Below are positions 8,749-17,676 of a stretch of 64,000 bases of DNA, piece by piece. The position numbers and the translations under genes are program-made. A model generated the notes under the pieces. It was not told the origin of the DNA and did not search any database. It saw only the letters and a program-made list of their open reading frames with translations. The first letter of the stretch is position 1, and each line of letters begins with the position of its first letter. Source of the stretch: Methanolinea sp. (GTDB lineage: Archaea; Halobacteriota; Methanomicrobia; Methanomicrobiales; Methanospirillaceae); NCBI GenBank assembly GCA_030055515.1, contig JASFYI010000001.1, forward strand, positions 728,876-792,875, written 5' to 3'.

Positions 8749-9426
8749 CTACTCCTCCCAGCCGTGTTCCCCCACGAGGGGGACGAAGACGACCCCGCCG
8801 TAGGAGACGCGCGTGGTCTTCCCCCCCTTCTTCTCGATCCTGACGAGCTCCTGGACGTCGCGGCCGCCGACCGGGGCGACGAGGCGCCCGCCCTCGGAGA
8901 GCTGGTCGAGGAGCGGCGGGGGAACCGAGGGGGCGGCCGCGGTGACGATGATCCCGTCGTAGGGGGCGGCCGGCGGGTAACCGAGGGTCCCGTCGGCCAC
9001 GATCACCTTCACGTTCACGATGCCTGCCCTCCGGAGGTTCTCCTCGGCGATCCTCGCCACTTCCGGGATCCTCTCGACCGTGTACACTTCCGCCCCGATC
9101 GTGGCGAGGACCGCGGCCTGGTACCCGCTCCCGGATCCCACCTCGAGGACGCGGTCGCCCGGCGAGACGGAGAGGAGCTCCGTCATGAGGGCAACGATGT
9201 ACGGCTGGGAGATCGTCTGCCCGTGCCCGATGGGGAGCGGGTGGTCCGCGTACGCCGCGCTCTCGTACTCCCTCGGGACGAAGAGGTGGCGCGGGACCTT
9301 CCTCATCGCCTCGAGCACGCGGGCGTCGCGCACGCCGCGGGCCGCGATCTGGTGCGCGACCATCGCCTCCCTCTCGGCCTCGTGGCGGTCACCGGGCATT
9401 CCACCCACCGCCTCCCGCGGGGACAT
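8749..9426 (-). CDS. pcm: Protein-L-isoaspartate O-methyltransferase
   Basis: Repairs isoaspartyl residues in aged proteins using S-adenosylmethionine. 225 residues. The region MVAHQIAARGVRDARVLEAM, the loop LPIGHGQTISQPYIVALM and the SAM-binding motif VLEVGSGSGYQAAVLA are diagnostic of the family. It is the promoter-proximal gene of the minus-strand operon that runs into glmM-glmU-glmS. The first 20 residues are not conserved in the family, so the start could lie slightly downstream. Confidence 0.94.
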   Translation of the reverse strand: MSPREAVGGMPGDRHEAEREAMVAHQIAARGVRDARVLEAMRKVPRHLFVPREYESAAYADHPLPIGHGQTISQPYIVALMTELLSVSPGDRVLEVGSGSGYQAAVLATIGAEVYTVERIPEVARIAEENLRRAGIVNVKVIVADGTLGYPPAAPYDGIIVTAAAPSVPPPLLDQLSEGGRLVAPVGGRDVQELVRIEKKGGKTTRVSYGGVVFVPLVGEHGWEE

Positions 9427-9498
9427 CCTCTCCTCTTAATTCCGCCTCGCGGCGCGCGCCTCCTCCCGCGGCTGGCTGCACCATGGGATTCTCCCCGC

Positions 9499-10593
9499 CT
9501 AGAACCCGCTCTTCTCGGCCGAGTCGATCGCCGCGTCGATCTGGGCCTGGAGCACGGGGGGGAGACCCGCGATCCTCACGTCGAGGAAACCCCTGATGAT
9601 GGTCGATGTCGCGACGTCCTCGTCGAGGCCGCGGGACATGAGGTACTCGATCTCGTCGCGGGCGATCTTCCCGACCGCCGCCTCGTGGGAGAGCTCCGTG
9701 TCCACCACGTTGCCCTTGATCTCCGGGATCGCGTGGATGACGCCGTCGCGGAGGATGAGGCCCCTGCACTCGATGTGCCCCCGCGTGTGTCGTGATGCCC
9801 CCTCGATCATCCCCCGGGAGATGATCGTGCCCCCGGTCGTGATCGCCCGCGTGACGAGCTCGGCGCTCGAGCCCTCGGCAGAGAGGCGCGCGACGGACCC
9901 AAGGTCCATGTGCGAGCCCGGCGTGCAGACGACGATGCTGCTCGATCTCCCGACCGCGTTCTTCCCCGAAAGCTCGAAGTAGGGGGCCATCTGGACCTTC
10001 TTTACCGGCTGCATGCAGACGTAGTTCGAGATGAAGACGCCGTCCTCCTCGACGCGGGCGGCGGACCGGGGAAAGACGCTGATCTCCTCTCCCCAGTTGT
10101 GGATCATCGTGGAGGTGACGCGCGCACCCTTCCCCACGTAGAACTCGGAGACCCCGATGTGCGATCCCGTCCGCGTGTGCGACGCGCTCGCGCACCCCGA
10201 GATGAGGTGGAGCTCTGCCCCCTCCTCCGCGATCACGATGTTGTGCACGTGCTGGACGGGCGTCCGCGAGAGGAAGAGGCATGCCTGGAGGGGGTATATC
10301 GTCCTGCTCCCTTCCCGGGCGATCACCACGAACCCGCGGGGATCCCCCTGTGCCGCGACGAACCTCGTGTACTGGTCCTTGTCCTTCTCCACGAGGTTCC
10401 ACGAGTAATCGGAAAGCCAGTCGTACTTCCGGAGGGCTTCTGCGATCGGGAGGATCTCGATCCCCTCGTGGAGCGAGGTCCACTGCCTGATCTCCTGGTC
10501 GACCTGGAAGAAGCTCCCCGACCGGTTCTTCATCTCGACCTCGAGCCCCGTGAGGGTGAGTCTCTCCCGGTCCTCGGGGGAGAGGTCTGCCAT
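9499..10593 (-). CDS. sufB: SufB/SufD-family Fe-S assembly scaffold (minimal SufBC system)
   Basis: 364 residues from the ATG at 10593 (MADLSPEDRERLTLTG). An alternative ATG at 10617 has a strong AAGGAG 8 bases upstream inside sufC and would add 8 residues. The C-terminal beta-helix has NIVIAEEGAELHLISG, the GGTIISRGMIEGAS stretch, and HEAAVGKIARDEIEYLMSRG, the conserved SufB/SufD end. With SufC it forms the two-gene scaffold and ATPase system common in methanogens, which assembles Fe-S clusters for enzymes such as the oxidoreductases encoded nearby. Separated from sufC by 5 bases. Confidence 0.9.
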   Translation of the reverse strand: MADLSPEDRERLTLTGLEVEMKNRSGSFFQVDQEIRQWTSLHEGIEILPIAEALRKYDWLSDYSWNLVEKDKDQYTRFVAAQGDPRGFVVIAREGSRTIYPLQACLFLSRTPVQHVHNIVIAEEGAELHLISGCASASHTRTGSHIGVSEFYVGKGARVTSTMIHNWGEEISVFPRSAARVEEDGVFISNYVCMQPVKKVQMAPYFELSGKNAVGRSSSIVVCTPGSHMDLGSVARLSAEGSSAELVTRAITTGGTIISRGMIEGASRHTRGHIECRGLILRDGVIHAIPEIKGNVVDTELSHEAAVGKIARDEIEYLMSRGLDEDVATSTIIRGFLDVRIAGLPPVLQAQIDAAIDSAEKSGF

Positions 10594-10598
10594 CTGCC

Positions 10599-11333
10599 CT
10601 ACATCGTCTTCTGGCATGCGAGGCACTCCTTGTACCCGGATGTCTTGATCACCTTGAGGATCTCGCGGGGATTGCCGTGGCACTTGAACTCCCCGTCGCA
10701 CATCACGTGCCCGAAGTCCGCGTCGAGGTAATCGAGGATGTAGCCCGTGTGCGTGATGACGAGCCCGCTCTTCTTCCTGTTCACGATGTGGACGTCCTTC
10801 TCGAGGAGGCGGGCGATCGCGTTTCCTATCAGGGAGATGTTCTCGAGGTCGACGCCGCTCTCCGGCTCGTCCAGCATCACGAAGTCCGGCTGCTGGACCA
10901 AGAGCTGGAGGACCTCGCTCCTCTTTATCTCCCCCCCGGAGAACCCGAGGTTGATCGCGCGGTCGAGGAACCCGTCCATCTTGAGGAACCGCGCGTACTC
11001 GCTCACCATCCCCGCCCTGTCCCCCGACGTGACCGCGAGGAGCTTGCCGAGCTTGAGGCCGGAGATGGTGGGGGGTCGCTGGAAGAGCATCCCGATTCCC
11101 ATCTTCGCGCGCTCGTGGATGGGGAGGTGGGTGATGTCCTTGCCCTTGAACCGTATCCTCCCGCTCGTCACCTCGAGCCCCGAGAACCCCATGATCGCCC
11201 GCAGGAGTGTCGTCTTGCCCGAGCCGTTCGGTCCCATGAGGACGTGTGTCTCCCCCTCCCCGATGTGGAGATTGATGTCGCGGAGGACCTCCCTGTCCCC
11301 TATCCTCACGTGCAGGTCTTCTATATCCAGCAT
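10599..11333 (-). CDS. sufC: SufC ATPase of the Fe-S cluster assembly system
   Basis: 244 residues from the ATG at 11333 (MLDIEDLHVRIG), preceded by GGAGGAGAG, which favours this start over one 18 bases upstream. ABC ATPase with Walker A GPNGSGKTT, signature LGFSGGEIKRSEVLQ, Walker B FVMLDEPESGVD, and the SufC-specific LVITHTGYILDYLDADFGHV. Unlike transport ABC proteins it has no permease partner; the next gene is the SufB/D scaffold it drives. A weak TATA-like GTTTAA on the minus strand lies about 50 bases upstream. Confidence 0.94.
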   Translation of the reverse strand: MLDIEDLHVRIGDREVLRDINLHIGEGETHVLMGPNGSGKTTLLRAIMGFSGLEVTSGRIRFKGKDITHLPIHERAKMGIGMLFQRPPTISGLKLGKLLAVTSGDRAGMVSEYARFLKMDGFLDRAINLGFSGGEIKRSEVLQLLVQQPDFVMLDEPESGVDLENISLIGNAIARLLEKDVHIVNRKKSGLVITHTGYILDYLDADFGHVMCDGEFKCHGNPREILKVIKTSGYKECLACQKTM

Positions 11334-11413
11334 CTCTCTCCTCCCTTGCATCCCACCAGTATATCTCGGGCAGCGGGGATTAAACGGTTGTGAACGTCCA
11401 CCCCGTCCAGCGC

Positions 11414-12529
11414 CTACACGTCCCGGAGGGACTTGAGGTAGCGGTACATCCCCTCCCTGTCGTACTGGCGGGTCGCGAACGTGTTGTACAGCTCCACCAG
11501 ACGGTTATAGCGCGTGATTGCGCCGGAAAGGGAAGACCGTAGGGAGTTGTACTCCTCCACCCCCGCGTTGTACCGGGGGACTCGTGAGTTGTACTCCGCG
11601 ACGTGTCCCCCTCGCAGGAGGGCGTCCATCTCCCGCCTCATCGCGTCGAGCGTGGCCCGCCTCCGGGAGAGATCCTCTTCGAGCGCGGATATCCTCGCCT
11701 TGAGCGCGTCCGCGTCGCCGCGGAGCTTCTCCATCGCGCGCGCGAGTTCTCCCGTCTCGCCGCACCGGGTGTAGGCGAGGGTTCCCGTTCCCACCGGGAT
11801 GACCTCCGGTTCCGAGACGAGGCGGACGCCCCCCGCGAGTTCCCGCGGGGGTACCCCGACGTACGTGACGTTCGTCGTCTCGATGTACGCGTATCCCGTC
11901 CCCCGGTACCCCGGCCCATCGCATCCCGCGCCGACGGCCATGTGGCCCTCGAGGCCGAAGTAGAGGAGGGCCGCGCGGTACCCCTCGCGCGCGAGGAGCG
12001 ACGCGAGGAGGAGGCTCTTGTCGTCGCAGTCGCCTGCCCCGTCGACGAAGACCTCGACGGGGAACCGCGGGTCGACTGCCTTGTCCGTCTCGTAAGGGAT
12101 CGACTGGACGAAGACCGCGAGGAGCTCGAGGTACTCGTCGGTGTCGAGGGAACGCGCGTCCCTGACGGCGCGGAGGGCGGAGAGGAGCGAGGAAAAGAAC
12201 CCTTCCTGCGCGGGATCCTCCATGAGCGCGCGGTAGATCCCTGCCCTCCACTCCGCTTCCCCGACGTTCCTGTCGTAGACCCGGGCGCTCTTGTCGGCGA
12301 CCTTTGCGCCCACGTAGACGGCCGGGTCCACGGGCACCTCGATCCTCACGGAGAAATCCTGGAAGGGGAACGTGTACGTGGGAACCCGCGGGAGCGACGC
12401 GTCCTTGACCGGCTTTATGGAGGGATAGACCACGGGGGGGTGTGCCCACGGGAGGACATCGAGGCAGCCTCCCGCGGCGAGCGCGAGCGCGAGCACGGCG
12501 AGGACGGGCACGGCCAGGCGTGCACCCAC
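11414..12529 (-). CDS. Secreted transglutaminase-like protein with YN-heptad coiled coil
   Basis: 371 residues from a GTG at 12529. The N-terminus has a hydrophobic signal segment ending LALAAGGCLD, a lipobox-like site, so probably exported and lipid-anchored. The middle has a transglutaminase-like core: VFVDGAGDCDDKSLLLASLL (Cys about residue 177) and a His in LEGHMAVG, consistent with a Cys-His-Asp protease/transglutaminase fold. The C-terminal third is helical, with an EKL/EEDL coiled coil and then YN pairs spaced by seven residues (YNSRVPR, YNAGVEE, YNSLRSS, then YNRLVEL, YNTFATR). Substrate unknown. The start is 6 bases after the upstream HAD gene's stop. Confidence 0.75.
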   Translation of the reverse strand: MGARLAVPVLAVLALALAAGGCLDVLPWAHPPVVYPSIKPVKDASLPRVPTYTFPFQDFSVRIEVPVDPAVYVGAKVADKSARVYDRNVGEAEWRAGIYRALMEDPAQEGFFSSLLSALRAVRDARSLDTDEYLELLAVFVQSIPYETDKAVDPRFPVEVFVDGAGDCDDKSLLLASLLAREGYRAALLYFGLEGHMAVGAGCDGPGYRGTGYAYIETTNVTYVGVPPRELAGGVRLVSEPEVIPVGTGTLAYTRCGETGELARAMEKLRGDADALKARISALEEDLSRRRATLDAMRREMDALLRGGHVAEYNSRVPRYNAGVEEYNSLRSSLSGAITRYNRLVELYNTFATRQYDREGMYRYLKSLRDV

Positions 12530-12535
12530 GCGGTC

Positions 12536-13324
12536 TCACCCCTCCTCAAGTCCCGAGAGGTACCCCGGCAGCGCAGCGATGGACGGGAGGACTGCCGTCG
12601 GGGGTTTGCGGATCGATGCGAGCACGCCGGACGAGGACTTCCCCGTGAGCACGAGGATCCCGGCCATTCCTGCCTCCATTGCGCCCTGCACGTCCGAGAC
12701 GGGGTCGTCCCCCACCATCGCTGCCTCCCCTGGCGGGATCCCGATGGCGGAGAGGGCCCCGAGGAAGTACTGGGGGCTCGGTTTCCCCACGAGCTCGGCC
12801 TGCCTGCCCGTCGCGTACTCGAGCGCCGCGACGAAGGGCCCCGCGGAGAGAGAGAGGCCGTCTGAATCGCGGAAGAAGCGGTCCTTCTCGAGGGCGAGGA
12901 TGGGCACGCCGTCGAGCGCGAGGCGGAATGCCCTGTTGAGGAGGGAGTAGGTGAGAGAATCCCCGCAGTCGCCCACGGCGATGAAGTCGCACGAGTCCCC
13001 GCAGGGCTCGATGCCGGCCGCGCGGAAGTCCTCCGCGACCTCGGCCGTGGTGACGGGGAAGACACGGGACCAGCCCCTCTGCCGCGCGAGGGCGGCGGCT
13101 GCGACCGCCGGCGTGACGATCATCCCCGGCCCCGCGGGGATCCCCATCGCGGCGAGCTTTTCCGCGATTCCCCGCACGGATCTCCTCGTGCTATTCGAGA
13201 CGAACCTGAACGGGTACCCCTCCGCCTGCAGCCACGAGATGGTCTCTGCTGCCCCCGTAATGGGTCTGTCACCCGTGTAGATGACGCCGTCGAGATCGAT
13301 CAGGAGCCCGCGGATTCCTGCCAT
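12536..13324 (-). CDS. HAD-superfamily class IIA phosphatase (NagD-like)
   Basis: 262 residues from the ATG at 13324 preceded by GGTGGGAGGG. HAD motif I is LLIDLDGVIYTGDRPI, motif II FVSNSTRR, and motif III/IV GKPSPQYFLGAL plus MVGDDPVSDVQGAMEAG, the order seen in NagD and 4-nitrophenyl-phosphatase-like enzymes with a C2 cap. Likely removes phosphate from a small sugar or polyol phosphate; substrate not readable. Followed at 6 bases by the secreted transglutaminase-like gene. Confidence 0.88.
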   Translation of the reverse strand: MAGIRGLLIDLDGVIYTGDRPITGAAETISWLQAEGYPFRFVSNSTRRSVRGIAEKLAAMGIPAGPGMIVTPAVAAAALARQRGWSRVFPVTTAEVAEDFRAAGIEPCGDSCDFIAVGDCGDSLTYSLLNRAFRLALDGVPILALEKDRFFRDSDGLSLSAGPFVAALEYATGRQAELVGKPSPQYFLGALSAIGIPPGEAAMVGDDPVSDVQGAMEAGMAGILVLTGKSSSGVLASIRKPPTAVLPSIAALPGYLSGLEEG

Positions 13325-13511
13325 CCCTCCCACCGCCCCGTTCCCTGTTCTCTCATGCCCGGTGCACCGCCGGACAACCGGGATGTTTCGTGCCGGGAGA
13401 GTGCATGTACTCCTTGCCCTCCCTCTCCCTTGAGGATTCCGCACCTCCCCACTTTCGCCCCGCGCGGTGAGCGCTCAAGTGGCCCACCCCCGATGCTATC
13501 GTGTCGGACCA

Positions 13512-14576
13512 ATGACCGTGGTCTTCGAGACGGCGGCCCAGCTCTGGCGTGACCGGACTGCAGCGTCCCGCGAGTACTCCGTCGTCCGGAACGACAGGGT
13601 CTCGCGTGCATTTCTCTCGCGCTCGCCCCTCCCCGAGTCCGAGTACCGCGCGGCACTCGCGTACCGCGCGAGCCTCATCCGGCAGTACGCGGACAGGACC
13701 CTCGAGGAGGTCTTCCCCGGCCGGCACGTCGGGACACCCGAGGGCGAGGTGTACTGCATCACCCGCGGCCACGCCCTCCGCGTCCCCCGGTGGGACAGGG
13801 AGTCGTTCCGCAGGTCGCTGCTCTCCGACCTCTCGCTCGTCCGCGGGATAGGGAAGCGGACGGGGGAGATCCTCCGGGCGAGGGGCTACAGGACGATCCC
13901 CGACCTCCTCCACCACAGGAGGTTCTCGGCCCCCGCGAGGGAGTGCCTCCGCGTCCTCGAGGAGGGGACGACAGGAGAGGTCATCTCCCTCGTCGCGAGG
14001 TGGTACCCTTCTTCCCACGTGCGCCACCTTTCCTCTGCCCGCCTCCTCGACCCCGCCGACTTCCTCTTCCTCGACATCGAGACGCTGGGGATCTTCCAGA
14101 GGCCCATCATCCTCGCGGGCCTTGCCCGCGTGGAGGGGTCCCGCCTCGTCACCGACCAGTACCTCGTCTGCTCGATGGAGGAGGAACTTCCCGCGCTCCT
14201 CGCCGCGAGAGGGGCCCTGCAGGGATACCGCGCCCTCGTCACCTACAACGGGAGGTCCTTTGACGTTCCCTACCTTCGGGAGAGGTGCGCCCTGTACGGC
14301 GAGGCGTTTTCACCCTGTCCCATCCACTACGACCTCCTCCACCCGGTCCGGAGGCTGTTTTCCGAGAGGTACCCTGACTGCCGCCTCGCCACCCTCGAGC
14401 GGGGCCTCCTCGGGATCACCCGCTGGGAGGATATCCCCTCCATGATGGTCCCGGAGTTCTACGAGGCGTACGTGACCCACTCAAACCCCGGACCCCTCGT
14501 GCCCGTCGTCGAACACAACTGCCAGGACCTCGTCTCCCTGGCAATGCTCTTCTTCTCCCTCCTCGAGGCTCCATGA
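13512..14576 (+). CDS. MrfB/YprB-like DEDD exonuclease
   Basis: 354 residues from the ATG at 13512. The C-terminal half is an RNase H-like 3'-5' exonuclease fold: FLFLDIETLG (Asp and Glu), VTYNGRSFDVPYL (Asp) and VEHNCQDLVSL (His/Asp) give a DEDD metal site, as in PF13482. The N-terminal half contains LSLVRGIGKRTGEILRARGY, a helix-hairpin-helix-like DNA-binding turn. It overlaps the next gene, a DUF1998 helicase, by ATGA. This order matches yprB/yprA of Bacillus, the mitomycin-repair factors MrfB and MrfA. The TPR tail of Bacillus MrfB is not seen. A DNA-repair nuclease role is inferred from this pairing. Confidence 0.82.
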   Translation: MTVVFETAAQLWRDRTAASREYSVVRNDRVSRAFLSRSPLPESEYRAALAYRASLIRQYADRTLEEVFPGRHVGTPEGEVYCITRGHALRVPRWDRESFRRSLLSDLSLVRGIGKRTGEILRARGYRTIPDLLHHRRFSAPARECLRVLEEGTTGEVISLVARWYPSSHVRHLSSARLLDPADFLFLDIETLGIFQRPIILAGLARVEGSRLVTDQYLVCSMEEELPALLAARGALQGYRALVTYNGRSFDVPYLRERCALYGEAFSPCPIHYDLLHPVRRLFSERYPDCRLATLERGLLGITRWEDIPSMMVPEFYEAYVTHSNPGPLVPVVEHNCQDLVSLAMLFFSLLEAP

Positions 14577-16888
14577 CCGCACACCGCGATGTCCTCCTGG
14601 CCCTCTCCGGCGACCCGCGCCTGCGGGACGGGTGGGTCCACGTGGAGGAGATTCCCCCGAGGGAACCCTCCTTCGGGGAAGTGAACCCGCCATTCCCGGC
14701 CCCCGTCAGGGACTTCCTCGATTCCCGCGGGATTCGCCTCTATACCCACCAGTGCGAGGCCGTCCGCGCCTTCCGCGGGGGCAAGAACTTCGTGATCACC
14801 ACCCCCACGTCGTCCGGAAAGACCCTCGCATTCGCGCTCCCGGTCTTCGAGAAGATCCTCTCGGATCCGCGGTCCACTTTCCTCTTCGTCTACCCGGCAA
14901 AGGCACTTACCCGCGACCAGCACCGGTCGATCCGGGCGCTCGAGGAGGGCTTGCGGACCGGGGCGGTGAGCGCCGTCTACGACGGGGACACGCCCGCTTC
15001 CGCGCGCGGGAAGATCCGGCAGGAATCCCGCATCATCCTCACCAACCCGTACGAACTCCACCACGTGCTTCCCTGGCACCACCAGTGGAGCAGGTTCTTC
15101 TCCGGCCTCACCGCTGTCGTGATCGACGAGGCGCACAGGTACAGGGGGGTCTTCGGCTCCCACGTGGCACTCCTCATCCGCCGCCTGCGGAGGATCTGCA
15201 GGTTTTACGGCTCTCGTCCCCTCTTCGTGGTATCCACCGCGACCCTCGCGAACGCGGCGGAGTTCGCGGGGAGACTCTGCGGCGTCCCGTTCGTCGAGAT
15301 CGCGGAGGACGGATCGCCCGCGGGTCGCAGGACGTTTGCCCTCTACAATCCGTTCCGCGAGTGGCCGGGGGACCGGTCCATGCACCGCGACGCGGCCCTG
15401 ATCCTCGAGAGGTGCGTCGGAGAAGGGCTGCAGGCGCTCTGCTTCACAGGGTCGCGCCGCATGGCAGAACTCGTGGCCGCGTGGGCACGGGAGAACGGTG
15501 GCGGATCCCGGGGCAGCGGGGACAGCCCGAGGATCGCCTCCTACAGGGCCGGGTACCTCCCCGAGGAACGGAGGGCGATCGAGGATGGCATCAAGTCGGG
15601 CTCGATCAGGGGGGTCGTCTCGACGAATGCCCTCGAGCTCGGTATCGACATCGGGACACTGGACGCAGTCATCCTCGCGGGGTTCCCGGGCACGATGATG
15701 GCGGCATGGCAGCAGGCGGGGAGGGCGGGGAGGGGCGGGCGGGACGCACTCGCGATCCTCGTCGCGTCCGCAAATCCCCTCGACCAGTACTTCGTGTCCC
15801 ATCCCGCCGCGTTCTTCGGCGCACCCCTCGAGCACGCGATCATCGACCTAGAGAATCCCTACATCCTCTCCGGGCAGGTCCTCTGCGCCGCGGCCGAGAT
15901 CCCCCTCGATCCCGATGCGGACGCAGACCTCCTCTCGCCATCGCTCCCCGCGATCATCTCCACGCTCTCCGCCCAGTCCCTCCTCGGCAGGACGCGGAGG
16001 GGGTGGATATACTCGGGGAGGGCGAGGGCTGCGGACCTCGTTTCGCTCGACGGGGGTTCCCGCGAGACCTTCACGGTCGTCTGCGGGGGGCGTGTCCTCG
16101 AGACCCTCGACCGCGCGCAGGCCTTCCGCGAGGCGCACAGGGGTGCGATCCTCCTCCACCAGGGCGAGCAGTACCGCGTGGAGGAGCTCGACCTCGAATC
16201 GCGCACCGTCCGGGTCACGCCGGTGGACGTAGACTACTATACCCGCCCGCTCAGGTCGGCGGAGGTGAAGGTCCTCGGGGTGAGGGCCACGCGGGACCTC
16301 CCCGGCGCCCGCCTCTCCTTCGGGGACGTGGAGGTGACGGAACACTACACCGCCTACAAGATGATCGAGAGGGAGTGCGTGATCGGCGTCGAGCCGCTCG
16401 ACCTCCCCCCGTCCCGGTTCGCGACGCGCGCGTTCTGGCTCGAGATCCCCACGGAGGTGTGCGCCAGGGTCTCCCTCGCCGGCGACCTCGCGGGTGCGCT
16501 CCACGGGATGGAGCACGCCCTCATCGCCGTGATGCCGTTCCATGTCCTGTGCGACCGCTGGGACATCGGGGGGCTGTCTGTTCCCTGCGGGGGGATGTCG
16601 GGGGACCCCACCGTCTTCGTGTATGACGGGTACGAGGGGGGAATCGGCCTCTCCGAGAAGGCATTTGGGATGTGCGAGGCCCTCCTCGCGACGGCCGAGG
16701 CTCTCGTCGCGGGGTGCCGCTGCACCGACGGCTGCCCCTCCTGCATCTTCTCGCCGAAGTGCGGGAGCGACAACCAGCCCCTCGACAAGGGGGCGACGCG
16801 CGAGATCCTCGCCCTCGTCGCGGGGAAAAACGGGGAGAAGGGGGGACCGGGAGGAGGGGATCCCGCCGGGCCTACCTCTTCTCCTTGA
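14573..16888 (+). CDS. MrfA/YprA-like DEAH helicase with DUF1998 zinc module
   Basis: 771 residues. Superfamily 2 helicase motifs in order: Walker A TTPTSSGKT (about residue 80), YPAKALTRDQ, TNPYELHHVLPW, VVIDEAHRY, STATLANA, then the second RecA domain with TNALELGIDIG and QQAGRAGRGGR. The C-terminal DUF1998-type region carries CRCTDGCPSCIFSPKC, the multi-cysteine metal site of the MrfA group. In Bacillus, MrfA with exonuclease MrfB acts in nucleotide-excision-type repair of mitomycin lesions; here the nuclease gene is fused by a 4-base overlap. Its 3' end overlaps the convergent encapsulin gene by 17 bases. Confidence 0.88.
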   Translation: MTAHRDVLLALSGDPRLRDGWVHVEEIPPREPSFGEVNPPFPAPVRDFLDSRGIRLYTHQCEAVRAFRGGKNFVITTPTSSGKTLAFALPVFEKILSDPRSTFLFVYPAKALTRDQHRSIRALEEGLRTGAVSAVYDGDTPASARGKIRQESRIILTNPYELHHVLPWHHQWSRFFSGLTAVVIDEAHRYRGVFGSHVALLIRRLRRICRFYGSRPLFVVSTATLANAAEFAGRLCGVPFVEIAEDGSPAGRRTFALYNPFREWPGDRSMHRDAALILERCVGEGLQALCFTGSRRMAELVAAWARENGGGSRGSGDSPRIASYRAGYLPEERRAIEDGIKSGSIRGVVSTNALELGIDIGTLDAVILAGFPGTMMAAWQQAGRAGRGGRDALAILVASANPLDQYFVSHPAAFFGAPLEHAIIDLENPYILSGQVLCAAAEIPLDPDADADLLSPSLPAIISTLSAQSLLGRTRRGWIYSGRARAADLVSLDGGSRETFTVVCGGRVLETLDRAQAFREAHRGAILLHQGEQYRVEELDLESRTVRVTPVDVDYYTRPLRSAEVKVLGVRATRDLPGARLSFGDVEVTEHYTAYKMIERECVIGVEPLDLPPSRFATRAFWLEIPTEVCARVSLAGDLAGALHGMEHALIAVMPFHVLCDRWDIGGLSVPCGGMSGDPTVFVYDGYEGGIGLSEKAFGMCEALLATAEALVAGCRCTDGCPSCIFSPKCGSDNQPLDKGATREILALVAGKNGEKGGPGGGDPAGPTSSP

Positions 16889-17669
16889 GGACGCACACGG
16901 ACGCGGGTTCCCGGAGGAGGAGGGCGAGGCTCTCGGTGATGGAGAACTCGAGGCTGTCCCCCGCCGGGCCGACGAACCCGATCGACATGTCCTGTCCGAT
17001 CACGATTGACGCGTACCTCTTCCCTGTCGCGAGGAGGACACCGCCGCTCTTGAGCACGGGTGCCTTGAAGACGCCGTCAGTCACGATGCTCCTGATGTGC
17101 TCGAGTTCGGTGCTCTGGCCCTGCACGTACCTCCTGAAGAGGAGGTTGTACCGGGACGGTGCGAGCGCGAGCGCGTAGGGCCCGTGGTACCCCGCCTCGT
17201 CGAGGGCGATGACCGCCTGGATGATGTCGTCTGCGGCCTTCCCCACTGTGTTCCACGAGGAGAGTACAATCTCGTTTGTTCCCCCGCGGGTGAGGAGCCC
17301 GGGCGTCTCGCCCGCGCCCTCGAAGATGAGGGTGTCTTCCCTGCGGGCACACTCGATTGCGGCCTGCGCGGCGGGTGCCGCGGAGAAGGGGAGGCTGTTC
17401 TCCTCGTAGGCGATGATGTCGCGCAGGCCGAGCGAGAACCTCGTCGAGATCATGTGGACGGGGACGAACCTGCTGACCGCGAGGCACTCGTCCACCCTGC
17501 AGTCCTCCAGGGGTACTGCCTTGAGGCCGAGCCCGTACGGCCCCTCTATCCCGATGAGCCTGCGCCCGGCAAGGACGCTCTTTGCCGCGTCGACCATCGC
17601 GCCGTCGAGGACCTTCCAGGTCCCTGGTCCGATCGGCGCATCCTCCCTCCCGAGGTAATGCATGGACAT
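16872..17669 (-). CDS. Encapsulin shell protein (family 1, linocin M18-like)
   Basis: 265 residues, the usual length of family 1 encapsulins. The start MSMHYLGREDAPIGPGTW and the following RRLIGIEGPYGLGLKAVPL match the N-arm and P-domain entry of the HK97-fold encapsulin family; EGAGETPGLLTRGG lies where the E-loop and core continue, and YALALAPSRYNLLFRRY is a family hallmark. It assembles a protein nanocompartment. The gene directly upstream (7 bases) encodes a ferritin-like cargo with a C-terminal loading peptide, so this is a complete iron-storage nanocompartment operon. No other phage genes are near, so it is not a prophage capsid. Confidence 0.93.
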   Translation of the reverse strand: MSMHYLGREDAPIGPGTWKVLDGAMVDAAKSVLAGRRLIGIEGPYGLGLKAVPLEDCRVDECLAVSRFVPVHMISTRFSLGLRDIIAYEENSLPFSAAPAAQAAIECARREDTLIFEGAGETPGLLTRGGTNEIVLSSWNTVGKAADDIIQAVIALDEAGYHGPYALALAPSRYNLLFRRYVQGQSTELEHIRSIVTDGVFKAPVLKSGGVLLATGKRYASIVIGQDMSIGFVGPAGDSLEFSITESLALLLREPASVCVLKEKR

Positions 17670-17676
17670 TGCCCCA

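Noticed and set aside
839..13324. Many other long plus-strand frames opposite the minus-strand operons
   Set aside because: No conserved motifs, no ribosome sites, and each mirrors a recognised minus-strand gene.
16872..17669. Encapsulin as a prophage capsid gene
   Set aside because: No portal, terminase, tail or integrase genes nearby, and a cargo gene with loading peptide adjoins.
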